This document shows, in pieces, positions 43,984 to 53,981 of a stretch of DNA of 64,000 nt. The stretch comes from Methanosalsum natronophilum (GTDB taxonomy: Archaea; Halobacteriota; Methanosarcinia; Methanosarcinales; Methanosarcinaceae): NCBI RefSeq assembly GCF_024808815.1, contig NZ_JANUCS010000005.1, positions 51,656 through 115,655 on the forward strand. The letters are read 5' to 3'. The stretch's first letter is position 1. Each line of letters opens with the position of its first letter. The notes beneath the pieces were generated by a model. It was not told the origin of the DNA. It saw only the letters and a program-made list of their open reading frames with translations, and made no database searches. The position numbers and the translations under genes are program-made.

Positions 43984-44784
43984 ATGACATCCATGAGCAC
44001 TATTGGTAAATCTGTAAGGATGGAACGAATTTTCAATAGAAATACTGGTAACACTATAGTCATTCCAATGGATCATGGAGTAGGCGCGGGTCCAATTAAA
44101 GGGTTAATAAACCTACCTGAAACCGTTAACAAGGTTGCTGAGGGAGGTGCAAACGCTGTCCTTGGTCACATGGGTCTCCCTAAACATGGTCACCGTGGAT
44201 ACGGAAGAGATATCGGGCTTATAATTCATTTATCGGGTTCTACATCTCTGGGCCCTGATCCTAATCACAAAGTTCTAGTAACAACCGTAGAAGAGGCTAT
44301 CAAAATCGGTGCTGATGCAGTATCAGTCCATATAAATATTGGTGCAGACGATGAAGCTAAGATGTTACATGACCTGGGGCATGTAGCTCAGAAATGTGAT
44401 GAATGGGGAATGCCTTTACTTGCAATGATGTATCCTCGTGGCCCTAAAATCATAGCTGAGCATGATGTTGATTATGTTAAACATGCTGCAAGAGTAGGTG
44501 CTGAATTGGGTGCAGATATCATTAAAACCAACTATACTGGAGATATTGATTCTTTCAAGGAAGTAGTTAGTGGATGTCCCGTACCAGTGGTTGTTGCAGG
44601 TGGACCACAAATGGAAACTGAATACCAATTAATGGAGATGGTTCAGGATTCATTGGAAGCCGGTGGCCGAGGTGTAGCAATTGGCAGAAATGTATTCCAG
44701 TCAGATAATCCTACTAAATTAATGTCAAATATTGCAAAAATAGTTCATGAAGGATATAGTGTAGAAGAAATTATGGACAAATAA
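43984..44784 (+). CDS. aroA': 2-amino-3,7-dideoxy-D-threo-hept-6-ulosonate (ADH) synthase
   Basis: 266 aa. Class I aldolase fold (DeoC/FbaB). Sequences [42 protein letters not shown] and the Schiff-base lysine in [11 protein letters not shown] match MJ0400-type ADH synthase. The enzyme starts the archaeal shikimate route, with dehydroquinate synthase II next. Class I fructose-bisphosphate aldolase is a close relative; the sequence resemblance and length favour ADH synthase. ATG 43984 or 43993 may start it. Confidence 0.9.
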   Translation: MTSMSTIGKSVRMERIFNRNTGNTIVIPMDHGVGAGPIKGLINLPETVNKVAEGGANAVLGHMGLPKHGHRGYGRDIGLIIHLSGSTSLGPDPNHKVLVTTVEEAIKIGADAVSVHINIGADDEAKMLHDLGHVAQKCDEWGMPLLAMMYPRGPKIIAEHDVDYVKHAARVGAELGADIIKTNYTGDIDSFKEVVSGCPVPVVVAGGPQMETEYQLMEMVQDSLEAGGRGVAIGRNVFQSDNPTKLMSNIAKIVHEGYSVEEIMDK

Positions 44785-44862
44785 GCTGATTAATATTTGA
44801 AAATTTAAATTGAAGATATATTGTACATAAATTGTTACAAGCAACATCAAAAAATGAATTGG

Positions 44863-45192
44863 TTACTCTTCGTTTAACATGTTGTAAAGTTCTTTCAGGT
44901 CACTAGCACGTGTATCTGAAATTTTTTCATCTACTACTTCGATTAACATATTAACATAATTAAGTTCAAGGCATCTTAGACATTCTTTACCTTCAAATAT
45001 TAGTTCTATCAGGTACTCCAGATCTTCAATGTGAAGAGTTTCCACTCTTTTTTTAAATTCTTGTGGAGACTGTGAATAAAATTTAGATATTGGTGGTAAT
45101 ATTGAGCGATAAGGAATACTTTTCTTCTCTTTGATTTCTGGTGCAAGTGCATACAATATATTCATATCTTTATCAGATAGTTCTCTTGCCAT
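44863..45192 (-). CDS. Helical protein, unknown
   Basis: 109 aa with ATG 45192. Predicted all-helical from sequence, with LHIEDLEYLIELIFEGKECL and ISDTRASDLKELYNMLNEE. No motif that I recognise. It converges with the ADH synthase gene and diverges from glyS. Confidence 0.6.
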   Translation of the reverse strand: MARELSDKDMNILYALAPEIKEKKSIPYRSILPPISKFYSQSPQEFKKRVETLHIEDLEYLIELIFEGKECLRCLELNYVNMLIEVVDEKISDTRASDLKELYNMLNEE

Positions 45193-45379
45193 AATTTACC
45201 TCATCTTACATTGGCAATAATATATATTAATTCTATTGATATTAGTTTAAAGTTATTTTCTGTCACGATAATATTAAATGGAATGAAAATATCGAATTAT
45301 AAAACATTATAATAAGTTTGTCACAAATTACGTTATTCAACTGAAGTTATTGATTTATATTTATTGAGAGGATTTTTAA

Positions 45380-47137
45380 ATGGACCGCTATGAACAGGTA
45401 ATTGAGCTAGCTAAAAGAAGAGGTTTTTTATGGAACTCCTTTGAACTTTATGGAGGAGTTGCAGGTTTTTACGATTATGGACCTTTAGGATCTACCTTGA
45501 AACGTCGTATTGAGGATATTTGGCGCGATATTTATGTTATCAATGAAGGATTCTTTGAAATTGAATGTCCTACAATAGGGATAGAAGAGGTTTTTTTGGC
45601 TTCAGGCCATCTTGGTGGATTCTCAGATCCTTTATGTGAATGTAAAGAGTGTGGTGAAGCATATCGTGCAGATCATCTTGTTGAAGGTCATGTTGAATTT
45701 GCTGACGGGCTTAAGAACAAAGAATTAGATGGTCTTATAGAACAACATGATATTGTTTGTCCTGAATGTGGTGGGAAGTTTGGATGTACCTATGAGTTTA
45801 ACCTTATGTTCAAAACAAGTATCGGTCCGGGGGAAGGTAGAAAAGGTTACATGAGACCAGAAACTGCGCAAGGAATCTTCATTGATTTCCAGAGATTGGC
45901 ACGTTATTACCGAGAAAAATTGCCTTTTGGTGCCACACAAATAGGAAAATCTTTCAGAAACGAGATTTCACCTCGGCAAGGAGTTATAAGACTTCGTGAA
46001 TTCACGCAAGCAGAAGCTGAGATATTTATTGATCCAAAAGATAAAAGTCACCCTTATTTCAAGGAAGTTGAAGCCACAAGTATTAGCTTATTTTCTTGTG
46101 AAGCACAAGAATCAGGGACAATTGAGAATACAACAATAAAAGATGCAGTCAGTAACGGTACTATTGCACATGAGTTTCTAGGGTATCAATTAGCTTTAAC
46201 TCAGTCTTTCCTGTTACGTCTTGGAATAAAACCAGAATACCTGAGGTTTAGGCAACATAAAAAAGATGAAATGGCACATTATGCGATCGACTGTTGGGAC
46301 GCTGAAATCAAGACTGACCGTTTCGGATGGATTGAGACCGTAGGTATTGCTGATAGGACGGATTATGACCTAAAAGCACATTCTAATGTGAGTAACCAAG
46401 AACTTTCCATATATGTAGAATATGATGAACCTATAACTACAAAAGAGATGGTAATAAAACCAAATATGGGTAAACTCGGCCCTATATTCAAAGGAAAAGC
46501 CAAAAAGGTTGCTGAAGCAATCAAGGGCCTATCACCAAAAGAACTTGATAAAAACGAGATTAGATTAGAAGTCGATGGTGAAGTTGTTGTAGTTTCTTCT
46601 GACTTGTTCACTTATTCTGAACAAACCGTTAAAGTAAGTGGAGAAAATATAATTCCTCATGTAATTGAGCCTTCTTTTGGTATTGATAGAATATTATATT
46701 GTACAATGGAACATGCATTTGAATCAGAATTATTAGAGGATAGTACTGATAATGATAGTCTTGAGGGCGATAGGAGAAATGTTTTGAAGTTTAAGCCAGA
46801 GGTTGCACCATTACAAGTTGCAGTGCTACCATTATTGACAAGAAATGAATTGATTCAACCTGCAAGAGAAATAATCGGCCTTCTTAGAAGAAGAGGGTTG
46901 ATGGTAGACTATGATGTTTCAGGTACAATTGGTCGTAGGTATAGAAGAAACGATGAGATCGGGACTCCTTATTCTGTTACCATTGATTATCAAACACTTG
47001 AAGATAATACTGTAACAGTGCGTGATCGAGATAGTATGGATCAAATACGAGTTGATATCGTTGATCTATCAGAAACTTTGTACAAGCTCATAAAGGGAGA
47101 TATTATTTTTAGTGAAGCAGGTGAGCTTGTAACATGA
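45380..47137 (+). CDS. glyS: Glycyl-tRNA synthetase, alpha2 type
   Basis: 585 aa class II aminoacyl-tRNA synthetase of the archaeal/eukaryotic dimeric type. It opens with ELAKRRGFLWNSFELYGG, has motif 2 in GKSFRNEISPRQGVIRLREF and motif 3 as VIEPSFGIDRIL, then a C-terminal anticodon-binding domain starting near EVAPLQVAVLPL. Zinc-type cysteine pairs occur at CECKECG and CPECGGKFG. It has a single gene promoter region of 187 bp upstream. Confidence 0.96.
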   Translation: MDRYEQVIELAKRRGFLWNSFELYGGVAGFYDYGPLGSTLKRRIEDIWRDIYVINEGFFEIECPTIGIEEVFLASGHLGGFSDPLCECKECGEAYRADHLVEGHVEFADGLKNKELDGLIEQHDIVCPECGGKFGCTYEFNLMFKTSIGPGEGRKGYMRPETAQGIFIDFQRLARYYREKLPFGATQIGKSFRNEISPRQGVIRLREFTQAEAEIFIDPKDKSHPYFKEVEATSISLFSCEAQESGTIENTTIKDAVSNGTIAHEFLGYQLALTQSFLLRLGIKPEYLRFRQHKKDEMAHYAIDCWDAEIKTDRFGWIETVGIADRTDYDLKAHSNVSNQELSIYVEYDEPITTKEMVIKPNMGKLGPIFKGKAKKVAEAIKGLSPKELDKNEIRLEVDGEVVVVSSDLFTYSEQTVKVSGENIIPHVIEPSFGIDRILYCTMEHAFESELLEDSTDNDSLEGDRRNVLKFKPEVAPLQVAVLPLLTRNELIQPAREIIGLLRRRGLMVDYDVSGTIGRRYRRNDEIGTPYSVTIDYQTLEDNTVTVRDRDSMDQIRVDIVDLSETLYKLIKGDIIFSEAGELVT

Positions 47138-47238
47138 AATGGTTCTTATTGGAGTCGAGATTTTTTACTTTCACTCCACACACTATTCCCTTAAATACAG
47201 TTACTTTGTTAACTGCCTAATATACAAAGTGTATCTAT

Positions 47239-49518
47239 ATGATAGATTATATTGAACATCCATTAATAAAAAAGGATACTGTTGAAAAGCGGCTATATCA
47301 ATTGAATATAGCTGGCGAAGCCTTGGAAAAATCTAGTCTTGTAGTGCTACCCACAGGTTTGGGGAAAACAATCATAGCACTTCTAGTGATGATAACCAGA
47401 TTAAGTAAATATGGGGGAAGAGTTTTGTTGCTATCGCCAACAAAACCACTTGTTGAACAGCACGCTTTGTTTTTAAAGAAAGTTCTTGAAATGGATGAAA
47501 ACGAAATATTGACATTTACAGGAAATCTTTCCCCGGAGAATAGAGTTAAGTTGTGGGATACTGGTACTGTAATTGTATCCACGCCACAAGTTATAGAAAA
47601 CGATTTAATTGCACGAAGAGTAGATCTAACTGATTTTAGTCATATAACCTTTGATGAAGCACACCGTGCAGTTGGAAATTATGCTTATACCTATATTGCA
47701 GAAAAATATTTTGATACTGCAAAGAGCCCGCATATTCTTGCAATTACTGCAAGTCCTGGGAGTTCAAACGAAAAAGTATCTCAGGTATGCGAGTCACTGA
47801 GAATAGAGTCAGTTATAGTTAAAACAGAAATTGACCCTGACGTGGTACCTTACATTCATAAAAAGAACATAGAATGGATCAATGTAGACTTACCCGCCGA
47901 TTTAAAAAGAATAAAAGATCAGTTAGAACGAATCTTAAATGATAGGGTCAACCGACTAAAAAGTGCGGGTTTTAACATTTCTAATCCAAAAAGGATCTCA
48001 AAAACCGAGTTACTTAATCTACAAAAAAAACTTCAATCACAACTTCGAGGATATCCTAATCCCCAAATATATACAGGTCTTTCACTCCTAGCTGAAATAA
48101 TGAAAGTGAACCACGCAATCGAAGTGGCTGAAACACAAGGAATAGATTCACTAAAAAAGTACATTGAAAGGTTGGAAAATGAGGCTGGTTCTAAGAGCGG
48201 TAGTAAAGCCTCTAAAAGGTTATGTGATGACCTGTACATGAGGCAGGTATCTCACAGGCTAAAAGAATTCGATCAAGAACATCCAAAAATAGAAATAGTT
48301 AAAAATATCGTGAGTGACCAACTTTCCAAAAAACCGGAATCTAGAGTGATTGTTTTCACAAATTATCGTGACACTGCAGAAATGGTCACTTGTGCCCTTG
48401 AAGAGGTAGACAATATTTTACCAATACGATTTGTTGGTCAGGGATCAAAATACAAGGATAAAGGTTTAAGCCAAAAACAACAGGTTGATATTATTAAGAA
48501 GTTCAGAGATGGTTCATTCAATGTACTTGTGGCCACTTCCGTTGCAGAAGAAGGATTGGACATACCAGCTACTGACCTTGTTCTCTTCTACGAACCTGTA
48601 CCTTCGGAGATCCGTAGTATTCAGAGAAAAGGAAGAACTGGTAGAAAACATGAAGGTAGAGTTGTAGTATTGGTGACAAAGGGTACCAGAGATGAAGGAT
48701 ATTATTGGAGTAGTAAAAATAAAGAACTTCGAATGCAATCTAACATGAAAACCTTGACACATGACTTAAAAAAAGGGAACAATGAGCATGCTTTAAACCT
48801 TAGTCCTGATCCGAATAAGGAACATCTCAGTGACTCACAATGCGAACTTGATGAATTCAATAATGAAAATGATGTCGTACGTATTATAGCCGATCAAAGG
48901 GAAGGAAGAAGTACGGTACTGCGTTCACTTGACATGATGAATATCGAACTTGAAGTCAAAACACTTGAAATTGGAGATTATATAATAAGTGACAGATGTG
49001 GAGTTGAAAGAAAAGATACTACTGATTTTGTAAATTCACTGCTCAACAAAACTCTATTTGAACAGATATCAAACTTATCCCGGGCTTACGAGAAGCCTAT
49101 CTTGATAATTGAGGGGAATGACCTATTTACAGCCCGAAAAATACATCCTAGTGCAATCCACGGATCATTAGCTTCAATTTCATTCGATTTTAATGTATCT
49201 GTTTTCTCAACTCGAGATGCAGAAGATACTGCAACTTTACTCCACACTCTTGCAAGAAGAGAACAAGTCTCTTCAAATAGAAAAAATGTGTCAATGCATG
49301 GGAAAAAGTCATTCCGTACACTTACACAACAACAAGAATACATAGTTTCATCAATTCCCGAAATTGGCCCTAAAGCCGCTAGGAACCTCTTATTACATTT
49401 TGGCAGTATTGAGGGCATAGTCAATGCAACAAAAAAAGAACTTATGGATGTGAGTTTGATAGGGCCAAAAACCGCTCAACGAATCCGGGAACTATTTGAA
49501 AGCCAGTATAAAGCATAA
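47239..49518 (+). CDS. hef: Hef helicase-nuclease (XPF/FANCM family)
   Basis: 759 aa. The SF2 helicase half has VLPTGLGKTIIALL, FDEAHRA and the C-terminal QRKGRTGRKHEGRVV. The nuclease half follows, with DQREGRSTVLRSLD and the GVERKDTTDFV motif (about residue 588). Two HhH motifs end the protein (SIPEIGPKAARNLLLHFGSI, SLIGPKTAQRIREL). Hef processes stalled forks. Both halves are intact in one polypeptide. Confidence 0.95.
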   Translation: MIDYIEHPLIKKDTVEKRLYQLNIAGEALEKSSLVVLPTGLGKTIIALLVMITRLSKYGGRVLLLSPTKPLVEQHALFLKKVLEMDENEILTFTGNLSPENRVKLWDTGTVIVSTPQVIENDLIARRVDLTDFSHITFDEAHRAVGNYAYTYIAEKYFDTAKSPHILAITASPGSSNEKVSQVCESLRIESVIVKTEIDPDVVPYIHKKNIEWINVDLPADLKRIKDQLERILNDRVNRLKSAGFNISNPKRISKTELLNLQKKLQSQLRGYPNPQIYTGLSLLAEIMKVNHAIEVAETQGIDSLKKYIERLENEAGSKSGSKASKRLCDDLYMRQVSHRLKEFDQEHPKIEIVKNIVSDQLSKKPESRVIVFTNYRDTAEMVTCALEEVDNILPIRFVGQGSKYKDKGLSQKQQVDIIKKFRDGSFNVLVATSVAEEGLDIPATDLVLFYEPVPSEIRSIQRKGRTGRKHEGRVVVLVTKGTRDEGYYWSSKNKELRMQSNMKTLTHDLKKGNNEHALNLSPDPNKEHLSDSQCELDEFNNENDVVRIIADQREGRSTVLRSLDMMNIELEVKTLEIGDYIISDRCGVERKDTTDFVNSLLNKTLFEQISNLSRAYEKPILIIEGNDLFTARKIHPSAIHGSLASISFDFNVSVFSTRDAEDTATLLHTLARREQVSSNRKNVSMHGKKSFRTLTQQQEYIVSSIPEIGPKAARNLLLHFGSIEGIVNATKKELMDVSLIGPKTAQRIRELFESQYKA

Positions 49519-49556
49519 TATAATACTGATATTTCCGGAATTCATTTTAATATTTA

Positions 49557-50033
49557 TCAGACCTGTTTCTTGATCCTTTCCACAAGATCGATTCCTTCAT
49601 TGATTACCTCAAAAGTTTCTCTAATTCTTCTTATATCGTTTTCTTTTTGAATTGAGTGGCTAAGATCTAGAATCTTTGCTATAATAAGGTTCATAGATTG
49701 TTCCATCTCTTCTGTTAGTTCAACTTGTGTTCTGGTTACATGTTCATACGCAGAACTATCTGGGCTGTGATTCTTTGGGGGTATACTTTCTATATCTTGT
49801 TCACTCTCATTAAATCCTGATTGTGCGGATGAAAGGCTTTGACTCGGAGCCGGTTGTTCTGGTGTAGATGTATCTTGTTTCATTTCAACATCGCACACTG
49901 GGCATATGATCTGTCCACTATATCTAAAATGGGGTGCGCCGCAATCTTCACAATGTTGTGCAAGCATAGTTGCACCTAATTCTAATAATCTGGATATTTT
50001 CTTTACTTTTTCATCTTCATTATTTATTGACAC
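49557..50033 (-). CDS. SSSCA1/UPF0148-type zinc-ribbon protein
   Basis: 158 aa. The N-terminal segment KISRLLELGATMLAQHCEDC and CGAPHFRYSGQIICPVCD define the Sjogren-scleroderma autoantigen 1 family with a CxxC...CxxC zinc ribbon. A Ser/Pro/Gln-rich linker and a helical C-terminus follow. Function unknown. The start is GTG 50033 behind SD GGAGGAA. Confidence 0.88.
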   Translation of the reverse strand: MSINNEDEKVKKISRLLELGATMLAQHCEDCGAPHFRYSGQIICPVCDVEMKQDTSTPEQPAPSQSLSSAQSGFNESEQDIESIPPKNHSPDSSAYEHVTRTQVELTEEMEQSMNLIIAKILDLSHSIQKENDIRRIRETFEVINEGIDLVERIKKQV

Positions 50034-50159
50034 TGTTTGTTCCTCCTAAGATCAAGTAAATTGAAAAGTTTAAACAAAAGTCTTTTTATATCATATACTT
50101 ATTTAAACATGTTTTGAGTAATCTTATTTTTTAATCATAATTATTTTGAGGTGATTTGC

Positions 50160-50432
50160 ATGGCAGATGATATTGAAGGAGTTATAAATCAATCTACACA
50201 GGTACTTGAGAGCATAGCAAACGATAATTCAGTTCCGCGCAACATTAGACGCTCGGCAACAGATGTTTTAAATATACTAAACAATGAAAATGAACCACTT
50301 TTCATGAGAGCAGCTACCAGTATATCTATTCTTGAAGATCTCAGTAATGACCCTAATATCCCGTTACACACAAGAACTCTAATTTGGAACGTAGCTAGCC
50401 AACTAGAGACTATACCTGTAGATGAAGATTAA
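50160..50432 (+). CDS. UPF0147 family protein
   Basis: 90 aa, helical. I recognise the family by [20 protein letters not shown] and [20 protein letters not shown]. Function unknown; it is widely conserved in euryarchaea. SD GAGGTG lies just upstream of ATG 50160, which is preferred over TTG 50151. Confidence 0.9.
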   Translation: MADDIEGVINQSTQVLESIANDNSVPRNIRRSATDVLNILNNENEPLFMRAATSISILEDLSNDPNIPLHTRTLIWNVASQLETIPVDED

Positions 50433-50442
50433 GGTGATATTA

Positions 50443-50473
50443 TTTGGAGCTAATCCTAATTATCAGCTCCAAA
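50443..50473 (+). terminator. Stem-loop after UPF0147 gene
   Basis: TTTGGAGCT and AGCTCCAAA form a nine-base stem with a 13-base loop eleven bases after the stop codon, followed by an AT-rich tract. Confidence 0.65.
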
Positions 50474-50591
50474 TTTAAAAATTTCTAATTATAACTTCAA
50501 GTTGATTTTCTGGTAAGTTAGTTTTAAATTTCATTTTTTTTGACTTACTTTATAAACTAGTATACCTAATCTATCGTACTGGTCGATATAT

Positions 50592-51242
50592 ATGAATGAA
50601 GAAAGTTTAGCCAAGTTTCAATCAGTTTTTGACTTGAAAGAAACTGTACGTAACAATGCCATATCTTTATCTCGTGAGATTGTTCAGAAGTGTAGAAAGG
50701 CAGTTTACGCAATTCATCGAGGTGAGCCTAAGTTAGCCATGTCAATGATAAATGAAGGAAAGGAACTACTTTCTACTATCGATAGTGAGCTTGAGGAATT
50801 TCCTGATGTGTATTATGGAGGTTTTGTAGAACATTCTCAACAAGAACTCGTGGAAACTATAATACTTTACGAACTGATCTTTAACGGTTCTGACCTAAAA
50901 AAGATACCTACACCAGAATGCATCAACGTGAGTTATGTAGCTTATCTTAATGGTTTAGCAGACGTACCAGGGGAACTTAGGAGACATATACTCTCAGTAA
51001 TTCGAGATAATAATGCAAACGAAGGCGAACATTACCTCAAACTAATGGAAGATATCTATTCTATCCTCATCATCTTCGATTATCCTGACGTTCTTTTAAA
51101 AGGACTTCGTCATAAAACTGACAGGATTCATTCTTTAATAGAGCGTACAGAAGGAGATCTTACTAATGCTATGATGCAACAACAACTTGAAAATTCAATG
51201 AAAAGATTTGATTCCACATTAACAGAGAAGAAGATAACATGA
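50592..51242 (+). CDS. Translin-like protein
   Basis: 216 aa, all-helical. The segments VRNNAISLSREIVQKCRKAVYAI at the start (cut to REIVQKCRKAVYAIHRGE), ADVPGELRRHILSVIRDNN and LLKGLRHKTDRIHSLIERT are typical of archaeal translin/TRAX homologues. Translin binds single-stranded RNA or DNA and can act as a ribonuclease. It overlaps sepS by 4 bp, so the two are co-expressed; a link to tRNA handling is tempting but unproven. Confidence 0.85.
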   Translation: MNEESLAKFQSVFDLKETVRNNAISLSREIVQKCRKAVYAIHRGEPKLAMSMINEGKELLSTIDSELEEFPDVYYGGFVEHSQQELVETIILYELIFNGSDLKKIPTPECINVSYVAYLNGLADVPGELRRHILSVIRDNNANEGEHYLKLMEDIYSILIIFDYPDVLLKGLRHKTDRIHSLIERTEGDLTNAMMQQQLENSMKRFDSTLTEKKIT

Positions 51243-52864
51243 AGTTTGACCCAAGTGATATCAGAAAAAAAACATTTGAAGATTTCGATTCAACATGGAT
51301 GGAAGGAAAAAAGCTTATTGAAAAGCCTAGTATCAACAACCAGTATCCTCGAATGAAACAAGTGAAATTCGGTAAACCTCATCCAATATATGATACTATC
51401 TCAAAGCTAAGAGAAGCTTATATGAGGATGGGTTTTGATGAGATGATGAACCCTTTAATAGTTGATGAAAAGGATGTTCAGAAACAGTTCAGTCATGAGG
51501 CACTGGCTGTGTTGGACAGATGTTTCTACCTTTCAGGATTACCTCGTCCTAATGTGGGGATCTCCGATTCTAAGATTGAGTCTATCAGAACAATCATAGG
51601 TGAAATTGATGAAAATGATATCGATTCGATAAGGAATGTGCTTCATAGCTATAAGAAAGGTGATATTGAAGGTGATGACTTAATATATGAAATATCAAGT
51701 CGACTTGATATATCTGACTCTAAAGTCGTTGAAATGATAGATGGAGTATTTCCTGAATTCAAGGAACTTAAACCTGAACCTTCCACAAAAACACTTCGAA
51801 GTCATATGACATCCGGATGGTTTATCTCACTTGGAGAAATGATATCTAGAGTTAAACCACCATTACAGCTTTTTTCAATTGACAGATGTTTCAGAAGAGA
51901 ACAGCAAGAAGACCCTTCCCGGCTCATAACCTATCATTCTGCATCTTGTATAATCATGGATGAAAACTTAAATTTAGATATAGGTAAAGCTGTTGCTGAA
52001 GGCCTTCTTTCTCAATTCGGATTTGAAAAGTTCAAATTCAAACTCGATGAGAAAAGAAGTAAGTACTACATTCCTGATACACAGATAGAAGTTTTTGCAT
52101 ACCATCCAATATTAGAAAAAGGTGATAGTAAATATAACGATGGATGGATTGAAATAGCTACTTTTGGCATATATTCGCCTACTGCCCTATCTATGTATGA
52201 CATACCCTACCCGGTCATGAACTTGGGGCTTGGAGTAGAGCGTCTTGCTATGATATTGCATGACTCAAAGGATGTACGAGCATTATCATACCCACAGGTA
52301 CCAAAGTATTCTGACTGGGTCATGAAAGATAATGAAATCGCTAAATTAGTATCTGTTGATAAAATTCCAAACACATCTTCCGGCTTTGAGATAATGGATT
52401 CAATTATTGAGACGTGTGAAGAGAAAAGTAATACTGAGAGTCCATGTGAGTTTCTTGCATGGGAAGGAACCATTGATGATAAGCACGTGAGTGTTTGGGT
52501 GATCGAACCTGAAGAAAATACCAAACTATGTGGGCCAGCTGTATTTAATGAAGTAGTCGTATACAATAATGATATACTTGGACTTCCTCGTAATAAGAAA
52601 TGGAGGAAAGCTTTTGATAATGATTCCGCATGCACTGGTATACGATTTATTGATTCCTTCGCTGCTAGATGTGCTTGGGATATAGAGCAAGCAGTTGTAG
52701 CAGGAGTCCAAGATGTTGAGTCCAGAGTACGTATAGTAAAAGTACCTTCTGAGATAAATATTGTCCTTGATCCTTTAATCAATAAATACATAACAAGCCA
52801 TAAAAAGAAAATTGATCTTAGGGGTCCGGTTTTCACTACAGTAAGAGCTGTGATTGAATCCTAA
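51239..52864 (+). CDS. sepS: O-phosphoserine--tRNA(Cys) ligase
   Basis: 541 aa class II synthetase related to PheRS alpha. Sequences PRMKQVKFGKPHPIYDTISK, MGFDEMMNPLIVDE, LFSIDRCFRREQQEDPSRL and PVMNLGLGVERLAMIL are typical SepRS motifs. It charges tRNA-Cys with phosphoserine, which SepCysS converts to Cys-tRNA. A tRNA-Cys gene lies in the rRNA operon of this window, and serB, acting on phosphoserine, lies 4 kb away. The gene follows the translin-like gene with ATGA overlap. Confidence 0.96.
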   Translation: MKFDPSDIRKKTFEDFDSTWMEGKKLIEKPSINNQYPRMKQVKFGKPHPIYDTISKLREAYMRMGFDEMMNPLIVDEKDVQKQFSHEALAVLDRCFYLSGLPRPNVGISDSKIESIRTIIGEIDENDIDSIRNVLHSYKKGDIEGDDLIYEISSRLDISDSKVVEMIDGVFPEFKELKPEPSTKTLRSHMTSGWFISLGEMISRVKPPLQLFSIDRCFRREQQEDPSRLITYHSASCIIMDENLNLDIGKAVAEGLLSQFGFEKFKFKLDEKRSKYYIPDTQIEVFAYHPILEKGDSKYNDGWIEIATFGIYSPTALSMYDIPYPVMNLGLGVERLAMILHDSKDVRALSYPQVPKYSDWVMKDNEIAKLVSVDKIPNTSSGFEIMDSIIETCEEKSNTESPCEFLAWEGTIDDKHVSVWVIEPEENTKLCGPAVFNEVVVYNNDILGLPRNKKWRKAFDNDSACTGIRFIDSFAARCAWDIEQAVVAGVQDVESRVRIVKVPSEINIVLDPLINKYITSHKKKIDLRGPVFTTVRAVIES

Positions 52865-52919
52865 TCTTACTATATATGTTATAATTTGATGTACAACAAT
52901 AAGGACGGAGACTTTTTGT

Positions 52920-53564
52920 TTGACCAGAAATACATTCACCAAAATTAAAGAACTTATCAATAAAGGCGAGCCAGTAGGTATCAAGTTCTTCGACGATCAA
53001 GATGAATCTGACATTATTGATTCTGATAAGCTATTTTGTGAACATATCATTAATGCAAGGTATGGTGAAAGTGTCAATATTAAAAGTCAAAGATGTTATG
53101 TTGGAGAATATATTTTAGGAAAAGATGTAGATGTACCTTATGATTATTATTTGAAGTCTGGGAGATATAAGAATAAAGACTTTGCTCTAAGCGCTGCATC
53201 TTCACTTCCAAGATTAGAAAGGCATTTCAGTTCTATACTTATAGCACCTATTTCCATGTTCGCTGATGGTTTGGATTTTGATGTAATGATACTCTACTTA
53301 ACACCAGAAAAAGCAATGAAAGTTGTACAGGCCTATGCATACCATACTGGTCAAAGAAGTAAAATAGACACGATTGGTGCAGGCTCAATATGCTCTGATT
53401 GCACCATTATTCCACTCATAAGTGGTCTGGCTATTTCAATGGGATGTAAAGGCTCAAGAAAACACACAAAATATGATGAGCACGAACTTCCTGTAGGTAT
53501 GTCTCTAGATGTCGCTAACATCGTGGAGTCTGGATTGGCTAAAATACCAGATACTCACGATTAA
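52920..53564 (+). CDS. DUF169 family protein
   Basis: 214 aa. Family features are VGIKFFDDQDE, RCYVGEYILGKDV, AAISSLPRLER-like ASSLPRLERHFSSI, and CSDCTIIPLISGLAISMGC with paired cysteines. These proteins are common in methanogens and anaerobes; function unknown, often near C1 metabolism genes. The start is TTG 52920 with GGACGGAG upstream. It ends against a terminator hairpin. Confidence 0.86.
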   Translation: MTRNTFTKIKELINKGEPVGIKFFDDQDESDIIDSDKLFCEHIINARYGESVNIKSQRCYVGEYILGKDVDVPYDYYLKSGRYKNKDFALSAASSLPRLERHFSSILIAPISMFADGLDFDVMILYLTPEKAMKVVQAYAYHTGQRSKIDTIGAGSICSDCTIIPLISGLAISMGCKGSRKHTKYDEHELPVGMSLDVANIVESGLAKIPDTHD

Positions 53565-53579
53565 GGCTGGAAGCCAGCC
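53565..53579. terminator. Hairpin between convergent DUF169 and DUF473 genes
   Basis: GGCTGG-AAG-CCAGCC starts right after the DUF169 stop codon. The hairpin could end transcripts from both sides, since DUF473 ends at 53588 on the other strand. Confidence 0.6.
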
Positions 53580-53587
53580 ATTTACGT

Positions 53588-53977
53588 TTAGCGTGCATCA
53601 TAACATGTCAGTATCTCTGCTTCGACGTAAGTGGGTTGTTCTATACTATTATCATAAGGTTTATTCACTCTACCCAAACAATTAGGTTGTAACTGCAATC
53701 TTATAAGTGTTGTTTCTCTCTCCTCATAATACATATCATTGCTCTGAACCAATCTATGAGTTGAAACTTGGTGCTTTAGAACTTTACTGATCACCCCTAA
53801 GGTACCTTTCCTAACATCCTCTGAGCTAGTGGATGTCAGAAAAACACTTTCTCCAGGGTTTAGCTTTAAAGCAGAGAAGAAATTCTTGGGGTTACGTATC
53901 TCAATACTAAGTAGAACATTGTTACGCAACTCTTTTATTACGTTTTCCGATATTCCCGTAAGTGCAACATACTTCAT
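53588..53977 (-). CDS. DUF473 family protein
   Basis: 129 aa from ATG 53977; earlier in-frame codons overlap the PAC2 gene. Features are MKYVALTGISENVIKEL, TIEIRNP-like LSIEIRNPKNFFSAL, ESVFLTSTSSEDVRKG and GVISKVLKHQVSTHR. This is the methanogen/archaeal DUF473 family, role unknown. It begins just after the PAC2-family gene ends (4 bp gap), so they form an operon. Confidence 0.87.
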   Translation of the reverse strand: MKYVALTGISENVIKELRNNVLLSIEIRNPKNFFSALKLNPGESVFLTSTSSEDVRKGTLGVISKVLKHQVSTHRLVQSNDMYYEERETTLIRLQLQPNCLGRVNKPYDNSIEQPTYVEAEILTCYDAR

Positions 53978-53981
53978 TGTA

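Noticed and set aside
43984..44784. Class I fructose-bisphosphate aldolase
   Set aside because: The fold is shared, but the sequence follows ADH synthase (MJ0400 type) more closely over its full length.
52207..52836. A 209-codon reading frame antisense to sepS
   Set aside because: sepS on the other strand is a clear conserved gene with all synthetase motifs. The antisense frame shows no family features.
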